Origin: an uncultured Actinomycetes bacterium
GTDB lineage: Bacteria > Actinomycetota > Thermoleophilia > Solirubrobacterales > 70-9
Direction of reading: 5' to 3'
DNA length: 11,673 bases
Assembly: GCA_946482365.1 (NCBI GenBank)
Contig: CAMLQY010000043.1
Location: 1 to 11,673, forward strand
The position numbers were made by a program, and so were the translations under genes. This document shows positions 5,180 to 10,884 of this stretch, piece by piece (the first letter of the stretch is position 1; each line of letters begins with the position of its first letter). The notes under the pieces were generated by a model. It ran no database searches. It was not told the origin of the DNA and saw nothing but the letters and a program-made list of their open reading frames with translations.

Positions 5180-6475
5180 CTATTTCACGTGGACACCTGA
5201 GATCGCGCGGCTGATGACCAGGCGCTGGATCTCGGAGGTGCCCTCGAAGATCGTGTAGATCTTCGCGTCGCGGTGCATCCGCTCGACCGGGAACTCTCGC
5301 GTGTAGCCGTTGCCGCCGAGGATCTGAATCGCGCGCTCGGTCGCCCAGACGGCGACCTCGCCGGCCTTCAGCTTCGACATCGAGCCCTCGGCGTTCTCGA
5401 ACTTGTGGCCGTTGCGGCCCATCCAGGCGGCGCGCCAGACCAGCAGGCGGGCGGCGTCGATCTCCAGCTTCATGTCGGCGAGGGTGAAGGCGATCGACTG
5501 GTTCTCGATGATCGCCTTGCCGAACTGCCGGCGCTCTTTGGCGTAATCGAGGGCGTACTCGTAGGCGGCGCGGGCGATGCCGAGCGCCTGAGCGCCGACC
5601 GTGGGGCGGCTCGCCTCGAAGGTCTGCATCGCGGCCTGCGACTTGGCTTTCTTGCCTTCGCGGACCCGGGCCAGGCGCTCGTCCAGCTTCTCTTTGCCGC
5701 CGAGCAGGCAGGCTCCCGGGACGCGACAGTCGTCGAGGTGGACGTCGGCGGTATGGGAGGCGCGCAGGCCATGCTTCTTCACCTTGGCGCCCTGCTCGCA
5801 GCCCTTGGTGCCGGGCGGGATGACGAAGGCGGCGTGGCCCCGCGAGCCGAGCTCGCGGTCGACCGAGGCGATGACGACGTGGACGTCGGCGATGCCGCCG
5901 TTGGTCGCCCAGGCCTTCTGCCCGTTGATCACCCACTCGTCGGTCGCCTCGTCGTACTTGGCGGTGGTGCGGATCGCGGAGACGTCGGAGCCGGCGTCCG
6001 GCTCGGAAGAGCAGAAGGCGGCGACCTTGGGGTCGTCGGCGCTGCCGAAGCACTGCGGGATCCACTCGCCCATCTGCTCCGGGGTACCCTGTCCGAAGAT
6101 CGCGGCGACGGCCAGCGAGGTCCCCATGATCGCCATGCCGATGCCGGCGTCGCCCCAGAAGAGCTCCTCGTTGGCTATCGGCAGGGTCAGCCCTGTCTCG
6201 TCGGCCCAGAACTGGCCGAGGGCTTCGAAGCTGTAGAGGCCGATCTTGGCCGCCTCCTGGATCACCGGCCAGGGCGTCTCCTCGCGCTCGTCCCATTCCT
6301 CGGCGGCGGGACGGACGACGCCCTCGGCGAAGCCGTGCACCCACTCGCGGATGTCCTTCTGGTCCTGGTTCAGCTCGAGGGTGAACTTCGGCCCCTCGCC
6401 AGATGCGCCGTCGGTGTCGCCTGCTGTTTCAGCCACTAGCTTCTCTGCCTCTGCCACTGCGGAAGTCTCTGTCAT
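5180..6475 (-). CDS. Acyl-CoA dehydrogenase family flavoprotein
   Basis: The 431-aa protein belongs to the FAD-dependent acyl-CoA dehydrogenases, which introduce the alpha-beta double bond of acyl-CoA thioesters and pass electrons to ETF. Residues 1-28 are a variable acidic tail. The helical N-terminal domain begins near FTLELNQDQKDIREWV. The FAD/substrate signature is AAFCSSEPDAGSDV, followed by WVINGQKAWATNGG. The C-terminal helical domain contains YAKERRQFGKAIIENQSIAF and ILGGNGYTREFPVERMHRDA. The catalytic base is most likely the Glu in IYTIFEGTSEIQ, the MCAD/SCAD position. A Lys/Arg-rich stretch (KEKLDERLARVREGKKAKSQ) sits in the middle domain and looks like an insertion relative to short-chain enzymes. 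Chain length cannot be told. TAGAAT lies 6 nt before the ATG and there is no Shine-Dalgarno, so it is probably leaderless with its own promoter, 39 bp after the Cys-rich gene. Confidence 0.94.
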   Translation of the reverse strand: MTETSAVAEAEKLVAETAGDTDGASGEGPKFTLELNQDQKDIREWVHGFAEGVVRPAAEEWDEREETPWPVIQEAAKIGLYSFEALGQFWADETGLTLPIANEELFWGDAGIGMAIMGTSLAVAAIFGQGTPEQMGEWIPQCFGSADDPKVAAFCSSEPDAGSDVSAIRTTAKYDEATDEWVINGQKAWATNGGIADVHVVIASVDRELGSRGHAAFVIPPGTKGCEQGAKVKKHGLRASHTADVHLDDCRVPGACLLGGKEKLDERLARVREGKKAKSQAAMQTFEASRPTVGAQALGIARAAYEYALDYAKERRQFGKAIIENQSIAFTLADMKLEIDAARLLVWRAAWMGRNGHKFENAEGSMSKLKAGEVAVWATERAIQILGGNGYTREFPVERMHRDAKIYTIFEGTSEIQRLVISRAISGVHVK

Positions 6476-6481
6476 GCCGCA

Positions 6482-6487
6482 ATTCTA
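6482..6487 (-). promoter_or_regulatory. Candidate -10 box of the acyl-CoA dehydrogenase gene (TAGAAT)
   Basis: TAGAAT, preceded directly by TG, lies 6 nt upstream of the ATG at 6475. A start point 6-7 nt downstream would be the ATG itself. The -35 region shows no clear hexamer. It sits in the 39-bp gap after the upstream gene, so the two genes need not be an operon. Confidence 0.45.
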
Positions 6488-6514
6488 CACGGAACGATGT
6501 CGTGGTTGCCCCGC

Positions 6515-6889
6515 TCAGATGTCGCGCAGGTCGAACGCCTTGATGCCCTCGGGACCTGCGTCCGCACAGTCGAAGAAGCGGCGGTTGACGCAGTCGTAGG
6601 GACCGCCAGAGCCCTCATAGGCGCGCTCGACGGAGAACTGGCAGTGCGGCAGTGCTTCGCCGGTCATCTTGACGCCGCCGAAGCCCCCGGGCTGCAGCAC
6701 CGCGTCGAGCTCGACCTTGGCGGCGAAGACGTCCTGCATGCAGCCGACGTACTGCACGCCGTTGAGCATGTCGACGAAGCTGTAGAGGTAGCGACAGCGC
6801 ATTTCGACGCAACCGCGGGGCTCGACCATCTTGTCGCAGAAGGAGCGGCACTGGCGACACTCACCCGTCTTCTCGCGCGTCGCTGGCAT
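6515..6889 (-). CDS. Small cysteine-rich protein of unknown function
   Basis: This 124-aa soluble protein does not match a family I recognise. It has nine cysteines at residues 11, 14, 18, 27, 32, 50, 83, 100 and 108. The first five form a compact set (ECRQCRSFC, then RGC and RCRYLYSF), which suggests a zinc or iron-sulfur site. The middle (FAAKVELDAVLQPGGFGGVK) and the acidic end (IKAFDLRDI) are cysteine-free. There is no signal peptide or membrane segment. It starts at ATG 6889; TAGACT lies 6 nt upstream and there is no Shine-Dalgarno. It is codirectional with the acyl-CoA dehydrogenase 39 bp downstream, so a redox link is conceivable but not shown. Coding character is supported by the even cysteine spread, the promoter-start spacing and the normal codon use. 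Confidence 0.82.
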   Translation of the reverse strand: MPATREKTGECRQCRSFCDKMVEPRGCVEMRCRYLYSFVDMLNGVQYVGCMQDVFAAKVELDAVLQPGGFGGVKMTGEALPHCQFSVERAYEGSGGPYDCVNRRFFDCADAGPEGIKAFDLRDI

Positions 6890-6895
6890 GAGCGA

Positions 6896-6925
6896 AGTCT
6901 AGGGACCGGGCGGGCCGGAAGCCAA
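6896..6925 (-). promoter_or_regulatory. Candidate leaderless promoter of the Cys-rich gene
   Basis: TTGGCT (6920-6925) as -35 and TAGACT (6896-6901) as -10 are 18 bp apart on the minus strand. The -10 box lies 6 nt from the ATG at 6889. This is the best-formed of the promoter candidates in the window. Confidence 0.5.
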
Positions 6926-7106
6926 ATTTCGGGGAGAAATCGACGGGTCGAAAAGGCCCTTGACTTCTCTGATACGGTTTTTTTGATTATTGGCTGTAGT
7001 TGATCTATCTAGTCGCTGACAACCTTCGACAAAGGAACGAGCTGGCCCCAGATGCGCTTTGGATACTCGCTTGAATCTTTGCAGGCTGCCGGCGGCAAAA
7101 ACACAT
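6926..7106 (+). promoter_or_regulatory. AT-rich upstream region of the interrupted tRNA and its gene cluster
   Basis: This stretch holds the only T7 run in the window (6978-6984) and is clearly poorer in GC than its surroundings. TTGACT (6960-6965) is a good -35 candidate, but the possible -10 hexamers (GATTAT at 6985-6990 with a 19-bp spacer, or TTGATT 6983-6988 with TATCTA 7006-7011) are weak. A small TTTGC/GCAAA stem occurs just before the tRNA (about 7078-7098). I see no gene here. The promoter position is unresolved. Confidence 0.3.
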
Positions 7107-7374
7107 GCGCCCGTAGCTCAACGGTAAAGAATGTGGTGGAAATCACTGGCGCCCCGTGGACGAAGACGGACTTAGGATTCTTAAGACACTTCCAGCTCTT
7201 GGCAGGAGCACTTCCAGCTACGAGCCGGGCAGTGACAGATACCGGCGGGAGTCGAAGTACTGGCTCATCGTTCAGGCCGTCCGAGGAAGCGGATCGTGTC
7301 AGTGGTGGAAGGTGCGTTCGAAGAGCATTGGCTTATCAAGCCAAAGGTTGCGGGTTCGATTCCCGTCGGGCGTA
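7107..7374 (+). tRNA. tRNA gene interrupted in the D-loop by about 195 nt; anticodon loop TTATCAA (AUC)
   Basis: The 5' part 7107-7126 gives acceptor GCGCCCG, TA, D-stem GCTC and D-loop AACGGTA. The 3' part 7323-7374 gives D-stem GAGC, A26, anticodon stem TTGGC/GCCAA with a regular 7-nt loop TTATCAA, variable AGGTT, T-arm GCGGG-TTCGATT-CCCGT (one G-U), acceptor CGGGCGT (G1-U72 wobble) and A73. Joined, they make a complete 72-nt tRNA. The anticodon would be AUC, in the Asp codon box (U35-C36 as in tRNA-Asp) but with unmodified A34, which is unusual. The intact pairing of both halves argues for one tRNA rather than a chance fusion. The ATG of the oxygenase gene lies 51 nt downstream, so the RNA is probably cotranscribed with the cluster. 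Whether the insert is spliced out or stays in the RNA is unknown. Confidence 0.72.
7126..7322 (+). other. Insert in the tRNA D-loop (putative intron or RNA extension)
   Basis: The exact borders are ambiguous by one or two bases. One solution has exon U before the insert and G as the last insert base (7126-7320), the end rule of group I introns; but I cannot find convincing P, Q, R and S core elements. The insert is structured: GTGGT-GGAA-ATCAC (7133-7146) is a GNRA-loop hairpin, GCTC/GAGC flank TTGGCAG near 7195-7209, and 7222-7266 can fold into a long hairpin (GAGC/GCTC, CAGT/ACTG, GAC/GTC). GTGGTGGAA occurs at both ends (7133-7141 and 7302-7310), and CACTTCCAGCT is repeated at 7187-7197 and 7209-7219. 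No convincing protein is encoded. Confidence 0.6.
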
Positions 7375-7411
7375 CTGCTGTGAACGAGGACCAAGCCGAT
7401 CAACCCGCGCT

Positions 7412-7417
7412 AGGAGG
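7412..7417 (+). promoter_or_regulatory. Strong ribosome-binding site of the oxygenase gene
   Basis: A perfect AGGAGG lies 8 nt before the ATG at 7426. It is the clearest Shine-Dalgarno in the window, contrasting with the apparently leaderless genes nearby, and it fits a message that begins upstream with the tRNA. Confidence 0.85.
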
Positions 7418-7425
7418 AGAACCCC

Positions 7426-8532
7426 ATGACCGGCATCGCCACCTCCGCCGAGGGCGGACTCTCAGATCAAACGGCCCCCTCGCCGCCCGCCGCCGCCGAG
7501 TCGGCCTCGGGCCTGCAGGACACCGAGCCGGTGTGGACTGTGGAGCTCACCGACGAGGAGCGCGAGCATGCCGCCGAGGTGATCGAGAAGGAGCTGCTCG
7601 AACCCGTCGAGGCAGCCTCGATCCAGGCCGGAACGCAGGAGTTCTTCAACGCCGCCGAGGTGGTCGAGGGAGCGCTTCCCAGCCGCGCCCGCGCCGCCCT
7701 GGCCGCCCTGCGGCGCGGCACCGTGCCGGTGGTCCTGCTGAGGGGCCTTCCATTCGACGAGGACCCCGGCCCAACACCCACCGAGCTCGGGGCAAGCGCC
7801 GAGACCGTCAGGCGCGGCAACGCCTGGATCGCCCTGGCCGTGCGCAAGCTCGGGGACGAGTTCGGGTACGCGATGGAGAAGAAAGGCTCCCTCGTGCACA
7901 ACATCTACCCGACGAAAGAGGGAGCGTCCACGCAGTCCAACGCGTCCTTCAAAGTCGAGCTCGGCATGCACACGGAGAACGCGTTCCACCCGATCCGCCC
8001 GGACTGGGTGGTGCTCTACTGCGTCCGGGCACCCGAGGACCCGCCCGCCACCAGGCTCGCCGTGCTCGACGAGATACTGGTCCAGCTCACCGACGACGAG
8101 ATCGAAGTGCTGCGGGACGAGCGCTTCAACTTCAGCGTCGTGGACAGCCACCGGGTCGAGGGCGAGGAGGACATCGCGCTGAGGGTGGCGCCCCTGACGG
8201 GCTCCTTCCGCCGGCCCGCGGTCCGCTGGCACGAGACCCTCGAGGCAACCGACGACGTCGCCGCACGCGCAGCGCGCACGTTCACCGCGGCCGCCCACCG
8301 CGCCACGCGCCGCCTCCAGCTGCACAGGGGCGACCTGCTCGCCTTCGGCAACGAAGACTGCCTGCACGGCCGGGACCGCTTCCCCGCCGCGCTCGACGGC
8401 ACCGACCGCTGGCTGCTGCGGGGGTACTCCCTACGCGACCTCAACAGGACCGCCGCATATGTGGCGCCGGCGCGCCCGCGCGTGACGCGAATCGATTTGA
8501 GCGCCGCCACCGCCGCTGCCAACGCCTCTTGA
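7426..8532 (+). CDS. Fe(II)/2-oxoglutarate oxygenase of the clavaminate synthase/AsnO type
   Basis: The 368-aa protein carries the TauD/clavaminate synthase-like fold signatures. Known members hydroxylate amino acids such as Asn (AsnO), Arg (VioC) or clavam precursors, using O2 and 2-oxoglutarate. The iron triad is His182 and Glu184 (MHTENAFHPIRPDWVVLYCV region) and His314 (GNEDCLHGRDRF). Arg328 (DGTDRWLLRGYS), 14 residues after His314, is the expected 2-oxoglutarate anchor. Residues 1-33 are a low-complexity Ala/Ser/Pro tail. VPVVLLRGLPFD (about 100-111) and the EKKGSLVHNIYP region also match the family. The substrate cannot be deduced; a free Asp/Asn-like amino acid, or one already on tRNA, are both possible. 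It is the first protein gene of the cluster, 51 nt after the interrupted tRNA, and ends 4 nt before the synthetase paralogue. Confidence 0.9.
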   Translation: MTGIATSAEGGLSDQTAPSPPAAAESASGLQDTEPVWTVELTDEEREHAAEVIEKELLEPVEAASIQAGTQEFFNAAEVVEGALPSRARAALAALRRGTVPVVLLRGLPFDEDPGPTPTELGASAETVRRGNAWIALAVRKLGDEFGYAMEKKGSLVHNIYPTKEGASTQSNASFKVELGMHTENAFHPIRPDWVVLYCVRAPEDPPATRLAVLDEILVQLTDDEIEVLRDERFNFSVVDSHRVEGEEDIALRVAPLTGSFRRPAVRWHETLEATDDVAARAARTFTAAAHRATRRLQLHRGDLLAFGNEDCLHGRDRFPAALDGTDRWLLRGYSLRDLNRTAAYVAPARPRVTRIDLSAATAAANAS

Positions 8533-8536
8533 TGGG

Positions 8537-9844
8537 GTGAACACCTTGTCCTCGAGCCCGTTGCCGATCGGAGAGGCCCGGGGACGCCTCGGCGAGCAGG
8601 TGACGGTCCGCGGCTGGATCGGCCGGCCGCGCACGGCCCCGGACTCTTTCCGCTTCCTGCTGAGCGACCGCAGCGGAGAGCTCGATTCCCTCTGGGAGCC
8701 GGCGGAGGACCTGGCCGGCTGCCCAGCCGAGGCGGGCAGCACGGTACGGGCATCGGGCACGGTCGCGGGATCGGCGCGGAGCCCGCACCTGCACGTCGAG
8801 ACGCTCGAGGTCCTGGCCCAGGCGAACGGCACCCCCTCGGCCGAGGCCAACGGGGACAAACCGACCCCGAGCCGCCGCCACCTCGAGCTGCGCTCGCCGG
8901 AGCGGTTCCTGATCTTCGCGGTGCAGTCGACGCTGGAGACGGCGATGCGCGAATACGCCCTCGCGCGTGGTTTCATCGAACTCCACACGCCCAAGATCAG
9001 CGGCGGCGGCAGCGAGAGCGGTGCCACCGTCTTCCGGGTGCCCTACTTCGACCAGGAGGCCTTCCTCGTCCAGTCCGCCCAGTTCTACATGCAGATGGCG
9101 ATGGCGGCGGGCTTCGAGCGGGTCTTCGAGATCGGCCCCGTGTTCCGCAGCGAGCCCGGCACGACCCCCATCCACGCCACCGAGTTCACGATCGCCCACT
9201 TCGAGATGTCCTGGATCGACTCTCACCGGGACCTGATGGACTTCGAGGAGGGCCTGCTGCGCCACGCGCTCGCCGCGGTCGCTGAGGCACACGGAGAGGC
9301 GATCGAAAGCAGCTTCGACATGCCGGTCGAGATCCCGTCGACGCCGATCCCCCGCTTCCCGGTCGGGATCCTGAAGGAGCTGACCGGAGACGAGTCGGCG
9401 GACGGTCGCGAGCGCCTCCTCGGCGAGGCGGAGCGAGCGCTCTCCAAGCGCGCCCACCGGGAGCATGGCCACAGCCTGGTCTTCATAACGGACTACCCGG
9501 CGAGCGCGAGGCCGTTCTACACGATGCAAGAACTCTCCAGCGGGGACGGGGAAGGCCTCTCGCGCAGCTTCGACATGCTCTGGAACGGAATCGAGATCAC
9601 CTCTGGAGGGCAGCGAGAGCACCGCTTCGACCGGCTCGACGAGCAGATCGGGCAGGCCGGGCTGGAAGCGGAGACGATCGACGCCTACCTGCGCCCGCAC
9701 TTCCTGGAGATGTTCCGCGACGGGTGCCCACCGCACGGGGGATTCGGCATCGGGATCAACAGGCTGTTGATGGCGCTCCTGGGCCAACGGTCGATACGGG
9801 ACACCAGCTTCGTCTTCCGGGGCCCCAAGCAGCACATGCCATGA
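8537..9844 (+). CDS. Class II aminoacyl-tRNA synthetase paralogue of the AspRS/AsnRS group
   Basis: The 435-aa protein has a short N-terminal OB-fold (about 15-95) and a class II core in archaeal AspRS style. Motif 2 is GPVFRSEPGTT (Arg204, Glu206), then FITDYPASARPFYTM, NGIEITSGGQREHRF (Arg360) and motif 3 GGFGIGINRLLMALLG (Arg409). ATP-binding features thus look intact, implying real aminoacyl-adenylate chemistry. By-eye alignment with E. coli AspRS: Ser193 and Gln195 are kept (QSAQFYMQ, Ser180/Gln182), but Lys198 is Met185 and Asp233 is His221 (EFTIAHFEMSW). AsnRS usually has a hydrophobic residue and Glu at these places, so the pocket is neither standard Asp nor standard Asn. The usual C-terminal FPRD is FVFRG. 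The start is GTG 8537, 4 nt after the preceding stop (coupled translation); TTG 8546 is an alternative. It is unlikely to be the housekeeping AspRS. Confidence 0.88.
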   Translation: MNTLSSSPLPIGEARGRLGEQVTVRGWIGRPRTAPDSFRFLLSDRSGELDSLWEPAEDLAGCPAEAGSTVRASGTVAGSARSPHLHVETLEVLAQANGTPSAEANGDKPTPSRRHLELRSPERFLIFAVQSTLETAMREYALARGFIELHTPKISGGGSESGATVFRVPYFDQEAFLVQSAQFYMQMAMAAGFERVFEIGPVFRSEPGTTPIHATEFTIAHFEMSWIDSHRDLMDFEEGLLRHALAAVAEAHGEAIESSFDMPVEIPSTPIPRFPVGILKELTGDESADGRERLLGEAERALSKRAHREHGHSLVFITDYPASARPFYTMQELSSGDGEGLSRSFDMLWNGIEITSGGQREHRFDRLDEQIGQAGLEAETIDAYLRPHFLEMFRDGCPPHGGFGIGINRLLMALLGQRSIRDTSFVFRGPKQHMP

Positions 9845-10884
9845 CCGCCCCGGCGGCCCCAAGGCTGGCCCCTCATGCCGGACCGATCGAGAGGGAGGCG
9901 GCCCGGCTCCTGGCCGAGGCCACCGACGGGGTGCAGGCGGTCGAGATCGCCAAGCGCTCCCCCGTCGGCCCCGCCGCGGTGAAGGCGGAGATCGCCGGAG
10001 ACACGGCTCGCGTGGCCGACAGCCTCTCCTCGCAGGACTGGATCGAAGAGGTGGCGGTGCGGCCGAGACACCTCTACCTGCGGGTCGAGCCGGCAGCCCT
10101 GAAGGCCTGGCTTGCCAGCGACGCCGGGGGGATGCTCCCGTCAGGCGCGGAGGCAAAGCCGAGGGAGTCCCCGGCCCCCCGACCCGGAGAGAGCGAGTCG
10201 CTGGCGGCGTTCCGCCAGGAGGCCGTAGCCGAGGCCCTGGTACAGATCGAGACGCTCCCCGGAGCGACGCAGGGCGGCGACTCGCCGGCGAGGCCGGCGG
10301 TGGGTGCCGTGGACGTTCGCTACGGGGCGCTGCGAATGCGGCACGGCGGGGTCGTCGGCGCCGAGGACGCAGCGGACGAGCTGATCGGGGAGCTGGACGC
10401 CGCCCTGCTCACCGGCCTGGACCCGGCGCGCTTCGGTCGCCTGGCTCTGGCGCTCCTGCTGCTCGCAACCCCGCATCGCAAGCACATCCAGGTTGACGAC
10501 ACCTGGCTTCGCCAGGGAGTCGAGGAGATCGGCAAGCTGGTGCAGGCCCTTCGCTCCACGCCGTCCGCCGACCCACCGGTGAAGCCGAGCGAGAAGGAGG
10601 TCGGACGGGCGGTCCACCTGCTGGCGCTGGAGCTGAACGGCCTGCCCAAGAAAGCAAGCATGGCGGCGGAGAGGCGGGAGCCCGCCTTCCTCGCCCGCTT
10701 CGCGCTCTCGCTGGCGACCCTGGTCGAGGGAGCGACGCTGCCGAGCGCCGACCCGCTCCGCGACGTCGCCGCCGCGGCGCTCGCTGCCTCGCTGAGGCTC
10801 CTCGGGGAATGGCCCGAGCAGCTCCTCTGCGGCTCAGGGGCGGTATCAGGCGGCCATCGCGTCGAGACCCAAGACGTGGTCTAG
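9841..10884 (+). CDS. Putative tRNA-binding protein resembling ArgRS-like class I synthetase domains without a catalytic core
   Basis: The ATG overlaps the TGA of the synthetase paralogue (ATGA), so the two are translationally coupled. The 347-aa protein has no HIGH or KMSKS motif. Residues 15-92 (PIEREAARLLAEATDG to LYLRVEPAALKAWL) recall the N-terminal D-loop-reading domain of ArgRS. After a linker (95-120), residues 155-240 (AVDVRYGALRMRHGG, GLDPARFGRLALALLL) and 280-326 (PAFLARFALSLATLVEG, LRLLGEWPEQ) recall the helical DALR-type anticodon-binding bundle of class Ia enzymes. These similarities are my own reading, not a search result. If right, it is a relic or repurposed tRNA-recognition subunit, perhaps presenting the cluster's unusual tRNA to the class II enzyme. 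Alternatively it is an unrelated helical protein. Its 3' end overlaps dnaE by 39 bp on the other strand. Confidence 0.72.
   Translation: MTAPAAPRLAPHAGPIEREAARLLAEATDGVQAVEIAKRSPVGPAAVKAEIAGDTARVADSLSSQDWIEEVAVRPRHLYLRVEPAALKAWLASDAGGMLPSGAEAKPRESPAPRPGESESLAAFRQEAVAEALVQIETLPGATQGGDSPARPAVGAVDVRYGALRMRHGGVVGAEDAADELIGELDAALLTGLDPARFGRLALALLLLATPHRKHIQVDDTWLRQGVEEIGKLVQALRSTPSADPPVKPSEKEVGRAVHLLALELNGLPKKASMAAERREPAFLARFALSLATLVEGATLPSADPLRDVAAAALAASLRLLGEWPEQLLCGSGAVSGGHRVETQDVV

Noticed and set aside
4827..6344. 505-codon minus-strand frame overlapping the acyl-CoA dehydrogenase and nfo
   Set aside because: Arg/Gly/Pro-rich composition typical of a wrong frame, and it crosses two genes whose catalytic motifs are intact.
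7187..7219. CRISPR-like or tandem repeat array in the tRNA insert
   Set aside because: Only two copies of an 11-bp unit 22 bp apart, with no spacer series and no cas genes in view.
7107..7374. tmRNA (ssrA)
   Set aside because: tmRNA lacks a regular D-stem and anticodon arm, whereas both are complete here; no tag-peptide frame ending in ALAA-like residues is present.
7156..7383. 75-codon frame across the tRNA insert as a protein gene
   Set aside because: It has a GTG start without ribosome-binding site and its last third is just the translated tRNA 3' half; no homology is recognised.
8441..10156. 571-codon open frame on the minus strand opposite the synthetase paralogue
   Set aside because: It mirrors real plus-strand genes with clear motifs; long antisense frames are common in DNA this GC-rich and this one has no family features.
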